Of a stretch of DNA of 64,000 nt, positions 1 through 10,354 are shown in pieces (within the stretch, counting starts at the first letter, position 1; each line of letters starts with the position of its first letter). The position numbers and the translations under genes are program-made. Under the pieces are notes generated by a model. The model saw nothing but the letters and a program-made list of their open reading frames with translations, ran no database searches and was not told where the DNA came from. Source of the DNA: Picocystis sp. L7 (lineage: Eukaryota > Chlorophyta > Picocystophyceae > Picocystales > Picocystaceae); NCBI GenBank assembly GCA_020975725.1, contig QXJR01000010.1, positions 186,001-250,000 of the forward strand, written 5' to 3'.

Positions 1-927
1 CCAGTTCTTCTCGGTCCAAACCGCAAGTTTCACACTCGGGTTCCACGACAATACCCGGGACAACAATGGAGGCAAGACAAGGCACACCGACGAAGTTGGG
101 CAACCGTTCCCGAAAAGGCCATCACGCAAATGAGAGTGTTGCAACCGCACTAAGGTGACGTGGCGTGTCCCTTCCGCGTGTGAGAATTGGGTTAGGTTGT
201 TCATCATCGTACTTTGAGTCCGGTGCCAGCTCATCCGCCCGATGTACTCTTATTACCATGCAAGAAAAGGCCCATTACCTGATTCCGTCTTTCCCGAGAT
301 GGAGAGGAAAGCTTCGTGAGATCGTGTCACGCAATGAAAGACATCCCTTGAGAAAGGAACTCCTCTTTCGTGCTTTGCCATCCATTTCTACGAAGGACAA
401 CCGCTCGTTCTCCTCGATGCAAGGAAGAGCGTTTTCTCCAGCACGCCCAATCCCATGCATCCGCTTTTCGGCGGCCTCGTGCACGACGTTTGATTCGGCG
501 TCTTTGGATCGGTTCCATCGACACGTCGTAGTGTTCATGGGTCGTTCGTTCTTGTTTTTTGGCGATGTTTTTCGTTCTCGTCCCGGAACGGTCTCCCCGT
601 ACAGATCCCCTCCAGTACGGACGCCTCCCCCGTCCCAAAATCGGCCCGATTCAGCTTTTCGCCCCACCTTTTCGAGAAGAGGTGTTGTATGGGTCTCGAA
701 CCCTAAATTCCCATTTTTCGGGAACGCCTGTCCAGCTCGGCAGGGCCTCGGCGGCGAGGCGGGGTCTAGATTCCCCTTCGGAGATCTCGATCGAACGACC
801 CAAGATCTCGAATGAAGAGTGAGAGATATCGATATTCTGCTCGACCACGTGGTGTGTGCACCTCCTCGCTCGAGCAGAATCGTGTGCGCCATTCCGTCGG
901 CGCACAACACGAGGCGCACGTGCGACG
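1..927. other. Intergenic, no gene recognised
   Basis: No reading frame here resembles a known protein on either strand. The open frames look like by-products of GC-rich sequence. The last 150 bases are probably the promoter of the LCIB-like gene and contain a 10-bp palindrome at 826-835. A gene that continues beyond the left edge of the window cannot be excluded. Confidence 0.5.
826..835. promoter_or_regulatory. ATATCGATAT palindrome upstream of LCIB-like gene
   Basis: A perfect 10-bp palindrome centred about 97 bases upstream of the ATG at 928. The same ATCGAT-centred core recurs upstream of several other genes in the window, so a transcription-factor site is likely. The role is inferred from position and recurrence only. 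Confidence 0.4.
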
Positions 928-2103
928 ATGGCGTGCGCCTGGACGCGGCTGGCGGGTGCCGTGCGAGCTCCCGTGAGGAAGGAGAAGGTGTCCTGTCGAG
1001 CCGAACAGCGAGGACACGGACACGGACCTCTGTTCTTCCAAGCCGAAGGAGGAACCGCCGCCTATGGAGAAGCAGCCTACCTCGAGAGCCGTGCACGCAT
1101 CGTACGCAGGCATTTTACCAATGCGCTGGGCGTGGAAGATTTCATGTCGAGGCTGGAAATCATCCTGGCTGGATACGGCTTCAACGGCGACAACTCCATC
1201 GCCATGATCAACCTGTGCCGTGATGAAATCACCCAACCACTCAAAGAAAAGATTGACATGGTATTTGGACAAAGCTTCAACACGAATGGATTGGGCGCGA
1301 TTCTTACCTGTGGCACCACTGGCATCGGTGCGGGTTTGAGCCACTCGCCCATCTCTGTCAGCGGGAAAGAAAGATATGTGTTCTTCTCCTTCCCACACAT
1401 TGCCATCGATGCTTCGGGCGAAATCGGGGCCATCAGCAGGCCCATGAGACCGGGTAAATCCTGCGCTTGTGGTGCTCTGAACAAGGCACTTCAAGTGATC
1501 CAGTCCCAGGGGCTGGAAAACACTGCAAAAGAGGCAGGTGTACACGAGCAACTTGACCCGGAATTCAGCATCTTGCTGCAGAGCTTGGCACGAAAGGCCA
1601 AAGAGATGAACCAGGGTGCTGAAGTTCTTGATCTCGTAGAAATCACCAAGATGTGTGAGAAAATGGTCACTGAACATCTTGAGTTGTTGATCAGCCAATG
1701 CGTCGACCCTTCGAAGGCAGATTACGCAGTTGTGACGGGGGTGCAAATCCATTCATGGGGAGTGGAGTATGATGACTTGGAGCCAAACCTTGAATTCATC
1801 TCTCCTAGTACAGCATACACTGTTGTTAACCAGGAAAAAACATACATCGATATCAGCGCTGTGCCTGCACTGACTCCGCGCCAGATTCGACTCCTGGCTG
1901 TGGGAGGTAAAACCATGAGAATCAATCATAAGAACTCCAAAGGGAACTCCACCAGTCCGAACACTAGCTCTATCTCGATGGACGAGGATGAGAATATTTC
2001 AGGCAGTTTTGGGGGTAACGATGAGGAGCCCGAGTACCCGTTTTGCTCATGGCCAAGCTGGGAAAGTACAGTGCGTCTAAATAAAAGTGGGGAGCAGCCT
2101 TGA
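928..2103 (+). CDS. LCIB-family (theta carbonic anhydrase-like) protein
   Basis: A 391-residue intronless protein of the low-CO2-inducible LCIB/LCIC family, whose members are plastid or mitochondrial carbonic anhydrases or carbonic anhydrase-like proteins of the algal CO2-concentrating mechanism. Visible family motifs are NLCRDE (Cys97), FFSFPHIAID (His157) and KSCACGAL (Cys179, Cys181). A Cys, a His and a second Cys of this set are the expected zinc ligands. The start at 928 is the first good ATG and gives an Arg/Ala-rich N-terminus that looks like an organelle targeting peptide; upstream codons in this frame include no better ATG. The Ser/Asp/Glu-rich C-terminal tail is not part of the core domain. 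The 3' end converges on the coiled-coil gene with only 41 bases between the stops. The family assignment is secure, but catalytic activity is an inference. Confidence 0.88.
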   Translation: MACAWTRLAGAVRAPVRKEKVSCRAEQRGHGHGPLFFQAEGGTAAYGEAAYLESRARIVRRHFTNALGVEDFMSRLEIILAGYGFNGDNSIAMINLCRDEITQPLKEKIDMVFGQSFNTNGLGAILTCGTTGIGAGLSHSPISVSGKERYVFFSFPHIAIDASGEIGAISRPMRPGKSCACGALNKALQVIQSQGLENTAKEAGVHEQLDPEFSILLQSLARKAKEMNQGAEVLDLVEITKMCEKMVTEHLELLISQCVDPSKADYAVVTGVQIHSWGVEYDDLEPNLEFISPSTAYTVVNQEKTYIDISAVPALTPRQIRLLAVGGKTMRINHKNSKGNSTSPNTSSISMDEDENISGSFGGNDEEPEYPFCSWPSWESTVRLNKSGEQP

Positions 2104-2144
2104 AGAGGGAGCATGCATGTGTAGTACTATTAAAGCCTGATTGC

Positions 2145-3128
2145 TCAAGTTGAGAGCTTTTTCATCAGCACATTGCACTTTTGGATCTGTCTTTGCAGCA
2201 GCGCAAACTCGTCTTTTCGCACCTTCTGGATGGCATCTACTTTGTTCTGGAGTCGTTCTATCTCTTCCTCCTTCAATTTCAGTATCTCTAAGTGCTTCTT
2301 ATTCTTGTCCTGAAGCTTTTCGATCTTCTTCTGATGTTGCTTCAACGCCTGCACGTCCAATGCCATTATTTCCTTGAGCGATTGGATTTCGTCTTGATGA
2401 ACCTCACATGCTGCGCAAGTGGGTGCGGCTCGAGCAGCGCTGTGCTCAGCCTCCCAAGAAGAAAGAACAGTGCCCTTGTTGCCCCAGACTGCTGGTCGTT
2501 CATTGCTCGCTTTGCCGGCTAGCAAGTCCTTTCCTTCTTTTTGTTCCTGTTCCCACTTTTGTTGCACCGTCCGCAGCTGTTCTTTCAATTCTGCTACTTC
2601 GAGAAGGAGTCGTCTGTGTTGCTCTCTCCATTCCAGTGGTTCTCCTCCGTCTTTTGAAATGAGGTTTACTTCTGGCGATCCTAAGCTGTGTAGATCTAGT
2701 TCCTTGTGTGGACTAGGTTCTGAAACCGATTTCAACTCCTGCACTTCCTTTTCCAGCCTCCTCTTCTCTTCTTCCAGCTTGATCCTGGATACCCGTTCCT
2801 CCCGAAGCAGACCTTGCAGCTCTGAGTCTCTCTCTTCTCGCTGCGAGCTCTCCGACATCCTCAGTGTCTCGTTTTCCCTCTCCAGTTGATGGATTTCCCC
2901 CTCTTTCACCCGCAGCTCCTCTTGCAGAACGGACAGTTCTTTTCCGTCCCTTTCATCGCCAGACCCTGGTGAAGAGGTTTCCTGCGTCCCTGGGTGCTCT
3001 TCCCGCTGGCCTTGGTTTCCTTTCCCGTTTCCCAGGCCGCCATGGACAATCCCATTGCGCTTTTTCCCCCCGTTTTCATACCCACGGATGCCACGCCTGC
3101 GATGTTCACGCACCGCGGAGGCTTCCAT
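2145..3128 (-). CDS. Coiled-coil protein of unknown function
   Basis: A 327-residue protein, start taken at the ATG at 3128; the frame stays open further upstream but without an ATG. Residues from about 60 to 160 and 190 to 325 are heptad-rich (EELRVKEGEIHQLEREN, EEEIERLQNKVDAIQKV), predicting long coiled coils. They are separated by a less regular linker with a CAAC motif. There is no signal peptide, membrane segment or enzyme motif. The strongly charged helical C-terminus and clean convergence with the LCIB-like gene support a real gene. I do not recognise the family; it could be a cytoskeletal, centrosomal or vesicle-tethering protein. Confidence 0.65.
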   Translation of the reverse strand: MEASAVREHRRRGIRGYENGGKKRNGIVHGGLGNGKGNQGQREEHPGTQETSSPGSGDERDGKELSVLQEELRVKEGEIHQLERENETLRMSESSQREERDSELQGLLREERVSRIKLEEEKRRLEKEVQELKSVSEPSPHKELDLHSLGSPEVNLISKDGGEPLEWREQHRRLLLEVAELKEQLRTVQQKWEQEQKEGKDLLAGKASNERPAVWGNKGTVLSSWEAEHSAARAAPTCAACEVHQDEIQSLKEIMALDVQALKQHQKKIEKLQDKNKKHLEILKLKEEEIERLQNKVDAIQKVRKDEFALLQRQIQKCNVLMKKLST

Positions 3129-4667
3129 CGCCAATCCTGGACACCTCAGACCGCGTGCTCCACGTTCCTCCACGACCCCGGGCACGGAGACGACCCCATC
3201 ACGTCCCCGCACATGCGCAGAGGACAGTCCTTCCACGGCCTAAGCTTCCTCTGCGTGATATGTCGGGGCCGGGTCGGGTTGAGCTTGCCCCGCTTTCTTG
3301 ACCCCACCAACCCGGCACGTTTCGGTTCAAGAAAGGATGGATCCGATCAGACCAACCCGCTTGAAGACGTCCAAGAAGACGACCATCCATGAAGAGACGT
3401 GGCTGTATCCACCGTATATCCACCTTCGAGGTACATTGGACCTTCCTCGATGGATAGGAGGGACTCCAAGAAAACCAAGGGTCTTCAATGGACGCGATGA
3501 CGAAGACCGATCGGTGGAACAAGCGCCCTACTTGGAGCAATCGGGCTCATTCCATAGAGGTTGTTGTGTCAATGAAGGCGTAGGCGCCTAGTTCGTGGAT
3601 AGAAGAATCGAACGGGGACACTAGGACCGTGGTGGCGAGAAAAGATTGGATAGAAGGGGAATCAAGGCAAGGCTCCTGATTGCGAGCGATCGATATCAAG
3701 TAGCCGCGTGGAGTTGGACCATCACTCGTTTCCTTTACATACGTGGAAAATGGTGACCTTTGCCCCTTCAATCTTGCCAACGTACAAGTCGAAATGCAAA
3801 CCGTTTCGATTGCCTCGATTTCTATCCCGATCCAAGCATAGAATCGGACAACATTCCTTGAGTAGAGGGTGAACGCAAGGGTGCGAGTTGTGTTCTTGCT
3901 GCATCTCATGGATTGACGTTTCTTCACATCTCAAGTGGAACTGTGGCGAGTCAAACAACTCTTTGCCCTCGTGTGGCACGAGATGATTCATGCAATGTCG
4001 ACATTGGGGCAATGGCCATGACGTCCATGCCGAGTGAAACTCTTCGATGCTTTATCATGCATGCCTTTCGAAACAGATAGAAACCACGTTTGTCGTATTG
4101 TATTTGTCATGAAGAATCGAACGAAAAGGGCATCGATTGATAGAGGATGGTATGTTTTGTTGGTGGCCGCACCTATCAACCACACCACTCGTACATGGAG
4201 TGGAAGTGAAGAATGCGAGTGGCAGATCCACGATGCAAGAGATGTTGACGAAGGTTCGGAGGTCTCGAATCGTCCTCCTACAACGCAAGGTGGGATCCAG
4301 AAGGCACCTCAGACACACCCGCTTTGCACCGTAGCCGCTCGTACATCTCTCTTGGCTTTTGCGGATCGTATTGACTCAAGTGCTGGTCAAAAACGTGGAA
4401 TTTCACCGCATCACGCTGGGACCCCCGTGGGCCAATGGCTTGTTCGGTTGAAAACCGCCATGTTGGCCACGAGTCCCTCCACCCCATCCCCACGTCCGTG
4501 TGGTTTCGGTCTTTTCCCATTCGAAAGGGATTCGTTGATCCAGAACGGTTCCCTTGGGAAAGGGAAACGAACCGAGGAACCCCGGTGAGATGACTCGGTT
4601 TGGCTTCGCCTTCACGTCGCCATAACCACGTGAAACGCGGCTTGGAACGCAGCTGTGCGCGCCAGCG
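3129..4667. other. Intergenic region, divergent promoters
   Basis: About 1.5 kb between two divergent genes. The middle part (about 3550-4200) is visibly more AT-rich than the flanking genes and shows no convincing coding frame. The right end (4480-4600) contains short TTCGAAAGG-type and GGTTCC-type elements like those upstream of other genes. I see no RNA gene or mobile element. Confidence 0.4.
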
Positions 4668-5777
4668 ATGCCGTTCTCGTGCGCACGCGCGCGGTCATGT
4701 GGATCTTCTCCAGCCGTGTTCCGTTGGCCGCAAGAAGCGATGGCCTTCCGAAGCCTCCTGCAACAGACGATGAGCCGACGCGTGGGCCTTCCGTTGCTCA
4801 CCACGTTCACGTTCAGCACGGCCGTCACTGGTGCGGTTGCTGCTGCACAGGAATTCCCGATGCTTCACCGATTGAGCATGTACAGCGCAAAAGGGTTCTG
4901 GAGCATGATGGGAGGGAACTCAGAAACGCCCGCAACCTCAGATCCTTCGGGGAGTGGCACGCCCACCACACCCGAGAAGAAAGCCAGCAAAGAAGAGAAT
5001 GGATGGCCACTGCGGTTTGCAGCCGGAGCTGCCATGTTGCCACACCCAGACAAGGTGCACAAAGGCGGGGAAGATGCTTACTTTATTGCTGAGAACGAAG
5101 AAAGCTCGGGAATCAGCGGCGTGGGAGTGGCAGATGGGGTAGGAGGCTGGGCAGATTTAGGCGTGGATGCTGGCGAGTACTCAAGGCTGCTCATGACCAA
5201 CGCAAAGGGAGAGGTGCTATCAGCCAAGCCTGGAGAAGTCGCACCTATTGATGTAATAATCAAGGCACACCGAGAGACTCTCACGCAAGGGTCATCCACC
5301 GCTTGCATTGTTGTCTTCGAGAAGGACACACTTCATGCAGCAAATCTCGGGGACAGTGGTTTTGTCGTGGTGAGGGATGAAGACGTCGCGTTCAAGTCTC
5401 CTGCCCAACAGCACGGCTTCAATTTTCCGTTTCAACTTGGGTGTGACGTAGGTTCGGACCCACCTCAAGTCTCGGATGTGCATGACGTGAAGCTGCAGCA
5501 AGGTGATATGATCGTGTTAGGCACAGATGGGCTCTTTGATAACATCTTTGACGAGGAGGTGGCCGCTCTTGCAACTGTTGCACGTAAGAAGGGATTGGAT
5601 CCAACAGGTGTTGCGGGGGTTCTCGCTTCGGCAGCGCAGAATCGGGGTTCTGATCGCTTCTGTGTGAGTCCTTTCTCAGTCGGTGCTAGAGAAGCAGGAT
5701 TCTTCTACCAAGGTGGAAAGCTAGATGACGTCACCGTGGTGGTGGTGTTCGTGGAGCAGGCTCGCAGTAAACTGTAA
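4668..5777 (+). CDS. PP2C-type protein phosphatase, PPTC7-like
   Basis: A 369-residue metal-dependent Ser/Thr phosphatase of the PPTC7/Azr1 subgroup of PP2C, which includes mitochondrial and plastid enzymes. Core motifs are GGEDAYF (metal-binding Asp), VADGVGGWADLGVDAG, GSSTACIVV, LGDSGFVVVRD, VLGTDGLFDNI and the terminal KLDDVTVVVVFV, all in the expected order. The first about 110 residues are Arg/Ser-rich with a hydrophobic stretch and probably target an organelle. A second ATG at 4740 would give a shorter leader and cannot be ruled out. No intron is needed. The gene converges on NDC80 with 81 bases between the stops. Confidence 0.9.
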   Translation: MPFSCARARSCGSSPAVFRWPQEAMAFRSLLQQTMSRRVGLPLLTTFTFSTAVTGAVAAAQEFPMLHRLSMYSAKGFWSMMGGNSETPATSDPSGSGTPTTPEKKASKEENGWPLRFAAGAAMLPHPDKVHKGGEDAYFIAENEESSGISGVGVADGVGGWADLGVDAGEYSRLLMTNAKGEVLSAKPGEVAPIDVIIKAHRETLTQGSSTACIVVFEKDTLHAANLGDSGFVVVRDEDVAFKSPAQQHGFNFPFQLGCDVGSDPPQVSDVHDVKLQQGDMIVLGTDGLFDNIFDEEVAALATVARKKGLDPTGVAGVLASAAQNRGSDRFCVSPFSVGAREAGFFYQGGKLDDVTVVVVFVEQARSKL

Positions 5778-5858
5778 AATTGTTGGGCAAAAGAGATTGC
5801 ATTCAGGCTGATTGGGATTTATTCACTACGTCAGTGGGCGATTGAGCTATGCGCGTTC

Positions 5859-7649
5859 TCAGACTTGGAGGGTCTCTTCCTCTTCCAAAGCATCTTTCAC
5901 TGTCTGAACCACTTGCTCGATTCTGGCTAGGTTTTCCTCGATGTATGTCTTGTGTGTGAGGAGAACGTCACACGCTGCGGTCAGTTGGTTGTAGAGGTGC
6001 TGTGTTTCTGAGGTGCATGTTCGATACAATCTGTCAAGGTCACGTTGGAGACTTGCAACCTCCTCTTCGCTCTCACGCAGGTGCTGCTTCCCGTCGTTCT
6101 TGAGAGATTCAACATACTTCTCGATGCTTGCAGCTTCTTCCATGGCTGCCCGAACTTCTTCGTCAATTTTGTCTTTATCGCTTCTGTAAGAATTCTCGAG
6201 CTTCTTCAGTTGGCTCTGTAGTTCTTGGATTTCCTTACGCACTTTCTCCAAAGATTGATCACTTAGCCTCTTCTTTTCCGACAGCTCAGAGAGTTCCTCC
6301 ACCAGGCTCTTGCGTTGCTTGCTGTATGATTCCTTGAGCTTCGCCAGGGCTGGCTTGATGGATGACCGCATGTCGACTCCAAGGATCTCTTCTGCAGAAT
6401 TTCCGTTTGTATCCACTCCGAGCTCGTAGTGCACACCTTCTGCCCGTTTGGCGGTGGAGGGTAGAAGCTTCAATCTTTCTGCCACCTCGTGGTATTCCTC
6501 GACGTGGCGTTCAATCTCCTCGAGTTTCAGATCAATGGAACCCTGGTGCTCTCTGACCAACTTCTCAGCCGCTTCTTTCTGTTCTGCAATTTTTTCTAGA
6601 GTCGCTTGAAGATCTTGCTTTTCTTTTGTCATCCTCTCCACATCAACCAGGTTGACTTCCTGGCGGGAGACCTTTTCTTTTAGAGCCGCGCACTCTGCCT
6701 TGACACGTACCATCTCTGCATTCCTTTGTTCCACGTCACGCTCTCGGTCCTTCACCTTCTTTTCAAACGTTGCTTTGTGTTCTTCAAGGCCTTGGATAAG
6801 TCCTTTGTACTTCTCGACATCCCGGAGGAGGTCGGCCTTTTTCTTTTGAACCATGGCCAAGGGTGTTTCCCCCCGCTTCAGTTTGTCGATCTTTTCCTGC
6901 AGCTGGGTGTTCTTCGTTTCCATCTCTGTGGAATAGGCATCGGTTTCAATGAACTTTTGCTTGAACGCATCCCTGAGGTCTTCTTCCAACGCATTGCACC
7001 TCTCGTCATCCCCTGCCAGAAAACATTCGTAAGACCTCCCAACGTATTGAAAGAATGCCTTTGAGCCATCGTCCGAATCGAACGCTTCATCTTTGACTGC
7101 TTCAGCTTCTTCTTCGTAGACGAGCAGCTCGACCAGCCAATTGAGGGCTGCAAGCAAGGATGGCCAGGTATGCGTGCTTCCGACGGTGTACAGTGCGCTT
7201 TTGCTGATGGGGAAAGGATACTGCAGCTTCTTGAAGATGAGGATGATTTCGTCTTCCACTTTTGCGCCTAGTTTGAAGTTCGGATCGATTTTTCGGAAGA
7301 GGAACTGCACGATGTGCACGAATTCCTTGCTTGTCGGTGCGGTGAGCAGCTTGGTGGAGAGCGGTTGATCGTACCCGTGCGAGGTCAGGTAGTTGATGAG
7401 ATTCCTGATGCACGTGCCCATGTAGTTTCGATCGGTGATTGGTCTCGGATCTGCCTTCACCTGTCCCGGTTTGCCGAAGAAGGAAGCTCTGGTGTGGTTG
7501 GAGGTCTTTCCTTGCCCGGATTCCGGCGCGTGGGCCATGGTCAGACGCTTGCTGGCGCCCGTTCCGACCCGTGCGCCTCCTGTTCCCGCTCGGGTGTTGA
7601 CTTGGGCGGGGCTGAGACCGCCCAGGGTCCTCCTGCGTCCTCCATCCAT
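5859..7649 (-). CDS. NDC80: NDC80/HEC1 kinetochore protein
   Basis: A 596-residue microtubule-binding subunit of the NDC80 complex, which joins kinetochores to spindle microtubules. The ATG at 7649 gives a basic N-terminal tail beginning MDGGRRRTLGGL, like other NDC80 proteins. The calponin-homology domain follows (NYMGTCIRNLINYLTSHGYD onward, ending near LAALNWLVELL). The remaining about 400 residues are coiled coil, as in the family, with only short breaks. The length matches the usual about 600-650 residues. No intron is needed. The basic tail is the usual site of Aurora B control. Confidence 0.93.
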   Translation of the reverse strand: MDGGRRRTLGGLSPAQVNTRAGTGGARVGTGASKRLTMAHAPESGQGKTSNHTRASFFGKPGQVKADPRPITDRNYMGTCIRNLINYLTSHGYDQPLSTKLLTAPTSKEFVHIVQFLFRKIDPNFKLGAKVEDEIILIFKKLQYPFPISKSALYTVGSTHTWPSLLAALNWLVELLVYEEEAEAVKDEAFDSDDGSKAFFQYVGRSYECFLAGDDERCNALEEDLRDAFKQKFIETDAYSTEMETKNTQLQEKIDKLKRGETPLAMVQKKKADLLRDVEKYKGLIQGLEEHKATFEKKVKDRERDVEQRNAEMVRVKAECAALKEKVSRQEVNLVDVERMTKEKQDLQATLEKIAEQKEAAEKLVREHQGSIDLKLEEIERHVEEYHEVAERLKLLPSTAKRAEGVHYELGVDTNGNSAEEILGVDMRSSIKPALAKLKESYSKQRKSLVEELSELSEKKRLSDQSLEKVRKEIQELQSQLKKLENSYRSDKDKIDEEVRAAMEEAASIEKYVESLKNDGKQHLRESEEEVASLQRDLDRLYRTCTSETQHLYNQLTAACDVLLTHKTYIEENLARIEQVVQTVKDALEEEETLQV

Positions 7650-8740
7650 GCTCTCGTCCCTCCCTTCCGCACGTGCGCGCGTTCGTGGCGAAGGCGCAAT
7701 GCCTTCCACCTCGATCGTGTCTGAACCTTCGTTTGAATTCGAAACACGGGGCGGGGCAAGGGGGGGAACGCCCCCCCCCCCCAACGGTCGGATTCCAGGG
7801 GAGTTTCTTCTCGGATGTGTGGGGGGGGGGTGGGGCGAGGGTGGGGGGCAAGGACTCGAAGGGGGGAGTGGGAGAGGTGATGGGGACGTGTGGGAGACCA
7901 GACGAACCCAACCAAGGGAAGGTCCATGGAGATGACAAGAGGAGACGTCTTCGTGGCCCGCTCGATTGCCGATGTCATGGCGAAGATGCGTGGAAGGGAT
8001 GGACGGACTGCCGGGAAAGCCGTGCGAACGGATGGAATCCAATCCAATGGGTCCATGGGACGCCTCTCTCGACGATGCGATGCGACCTCATGAACCACAA
8101 CGCCGCCTCTCTTTCGGATTGAAGCGTCCCCACGCCTTCGTGAGGATCCACCATGGAACGGTCATGGCTGGTGCTGCGTCCAAACCACACCCAGGAGGCC
8201 TACACCCATCGCAAGGACAGACGGAACGTCGGATGTGCGATCCACCGTCCGTTTTCGGCGGCGGCGCCGCGGCCGATGTTCCAGCTGTCTCGTTCCAGCC
8301 AATCAGGTGCGTTTCGGGGATCCAGATCTCGTCCCTCGAATCCAGATCCACTCCTCGAACGGGTGGAACCCGAACCTCGAACCGGTTCGAAAGGGAGGAC
8401 CTTCGGGTCTGTCCCTTTCGGAGACGCCGGTTCAAGGCGATCCGACGTCCCGGTCGATCCTCCCCAACCCTCCCCCCGGAGTCTCCCGGAGATCCCTGTG
8501 TTCTTCCGAGGAATCCCGTCCAAGATATCGATATCTTTTCCCCTCGAGGTGTCGATTCGAGGACCCACCCTCCAGCCCCACCTGCGCGTCTAAATTCCTC
8601 CCGGATGACCTCGACCCACGATGCACGCCCGTACCACGCCCTCCTCCAAGTCGAGGGGGGTTTCAGGAGCGAGGGTCGGTTGGACGGCTGCAGTGAAACC
8701 ATCCAGTTGCGCGACAGAAGGCGCCATAACCAGGCGTCGC
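7650..8740. other. Intergenic region, divergent promoters NDC80/SMP
   Basis: About 1.1 kb without a recognised gene. It holds homopolymer C and G runs (7772-7835), TTCGAA-type and AGATCT/GGATCC-type short palindromes (8320-8400) and a perfect 16-bp palindrome at 8522-8537. The downstream gene may begin at an earlier in-frame ATG (8621). Confidence 0.4.
8522..8537. promoter_or_regulatory. 16-bp palindrome AAGATATCGATATCTT
   Basis: A perfect 16-bp palindrome, 204 bases upstream of the SMP-gene ATG at 8741. It contains the ATCGAT core that recurs in other promoters in this window. Function as a protein-binding site is inferred. Confidence 0.4.
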
Positions 8741-9616
8741 ATGGCGGCTTTCCACATCGCCACGTGCTCTCCAGCAGGTCCGAAGGTCGCCTGGATGCGT
8801 CCTGAGATCGGACACGGGACCAAAAAGGGAAGGAGAAGAAGTGGGAAAAAGCATGCGCCTGTGGGTCATGCAGGACCGACCGTGAACCTGAAGAACAAAG
8901 TCGAGAGGACGAGACAATGGAGCCAAGACAAAGTGCAACCGGTGGTGCGAGAGGCATGGCTGGTGTGCAGCCTCAATGGTGCAGTAGGTCTGGCGTGGCT
9001 GTGCGGACTGGGAAGGGCACTCTCGAACTTGACGCAGTATTGGTTGCAAGTCCTGTTTGATGGATCCTGTAAGTCCTGGGGCTTCGAGGAACTCAAGCTC
9101 GAACAGTTCTCCTACGGGAGAGCAGCACCGAAGATCAAGGCTGCCAAGTGGAAGATAGTTCCTGGTAGTGTAGAGACGGATGATGTGGAGGAAAAATTTA
9201 CAACCAGTGCAGAGCTCGAACTGGATCTTGCTTTTCATGCCAAGGAGATGGCTGTAAGGTTATGCGCACTACCAGGGCTGATGCGCCTCCCTACACGAGT
9301 AGCAGCATGTGGTGTCATGGCAGAGGCAGTCCTCCTGATCCAAGCAACATTCACGGTTTGCAAAAGAAGGCATGTGCTTTGGTCCTTCCTGCCGTCACTA
9401 CCGCATCTTGCCGAGCTTAAGTTCTCGTTTGTGCAGCCCCCCAAGTTTCAGGCTGATATACGTCCTGCCACTGCAACTAAACTAGCATCCTTGAAACTTG
9501 GCCACATTATTGATTTGCCCATGCTCAGGCAAAAGATAGACAATGCACTGATGAAGTTAATGGGAGCACCACAGTTCCTCACGCTGAACATGGCAACACT
9601 TTATGCACACAAATAA
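8741..9616 (+). CDS. SMP-domain lipid-transfer protein (probable)
   Basis: A 291-residue protein; an in-frame ATG at 8621 would add 40 residues. A hydrophobic stretch (AWLVCSLNGAVGLAWLCGLG) could anchor it in the ER. It is followed by about 180 residues laid out like a synaptotagmin-like mitochondrial lipid-binding (SMP) domain. In order these are a helix ending KSWGFEELKLEQFSYG, the strand start APKIKAAKW, an acidic beta segment (AELELDLAFHAKEM), PSLPHLAELKFSFVQPPKF and a closing helix IIDLPMLRQKIDNALMKLMG. SMP proteins move lipids at membrane contact sites. No C2 domains follow, so the protein would be a minimal SMP protein, shorter than E-Syt/SYT types. The domain call rests on pattern rather than on invariant residues. 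Confidence 0.55.
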   Translation: MAAFHIATCSPAGPKVAWMRPEIGHGTKKGRRRSGKKHAPVGHAGPTVNLKNKVERTRQWSQDKVQPVVREAWLVCSLNGAVGLAWLCGLGRALSNLTQYWLQVLFDGSCKSWGFEELKLEQFSYGRAAPKIKAAKWKIVPGSVETDDVEEKFTTSAELELDLAFHAKEMAVRLCALPGLMRLPTRVAACGVMAEAVLLIQATFTVCKRRHVLWSFLPSLPHLAELKFSFVQPPKFQADIRPATATKLASLKLGHIIDLPMLRQKIDNALMKLMGAPQFLTLNMATLYAHK

Positions 9617-10354
9617 CCTGTGCAGCCGCAAACCTTGCAAAAAGTTGGCTTCTAGAATAAGGCATGATTTTAATACAATATGCATGGACTGCATGGATTT
9701 TTTATACACATGGCAATCTTGCAACTCCGGGCCCTGCTCTATTTGATGCGAGACCTTACATCAGCAATCATGCAGAGACGTACATGATGGAAGACGGCTT
9801 GCGTGTGAACTGCACCAACAAGTACAGATCGTCGTTGCTGGGGTTTGCAATGGCTTGCAATCCTTCCGTTCGTTGGCAGCATTGGGTACGATATTTGGAT
9901 GGTTCCCTTGGCAGCACAAGCTTACGCCGGCAGCATGCCATTAAACAAGCAGAGCACTAGGATAAGAAGCGAGGCCAGAGAAGCAGTGCTTCAGGTAACA
10001 CCATCGACTTCTGTAGACATGCGGGCTCTATGCTGCAGGCTGTATGGGACAGTTGGCACAGAACGGAGCATGCTTTCCAATTGCAACTATATCGGTGCAC
10101 GACTGATCTGCCATGCCTGACCCACTGTATTGCGATTTCATTATGCACGAGGGGATATGCCGGCACATCCAGGATTTCAATGAAGTGGCTCTTTTTTTCC
10201 ATTGGGGTTTCTTCCGTCGGTCTGAACTAGGTGCAGAACGTCAAACTCTGAGCAGACCCTGAGATGTTTTGGATGCCGTGCACCGCAATCGATGCCCTCA
10301 TGTTGCCTGGTGACCATGCGAATATGCATGTCCAACAAGTTGATCGAACCCGTC
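9617..10354. other. Convergent intergenic region
   Basis: About 740 bases between the stops of the SMP and TerC genes, far longer than the other convergent gaps here (1-295). It has mixed composition, with no convincing coding frame, tRNA or repeat. It may hold long 3' UTRs or an unrecognised non-coding gene. Confidence 0.35.

Noticed and set aside
1-650. A gene on either strand at the left edge
   Set aside because: Open frames of 100-270 codons exist, but none shows recognisable domains, and most lack an ATG in a sensible place.
7770-7835. C/G homopolymer runs as a G-quadruplex switch
   Set aside because: The runs are long and irregular and may include sequencing uncertainty. There is no conserved spacing to support a specific structure.
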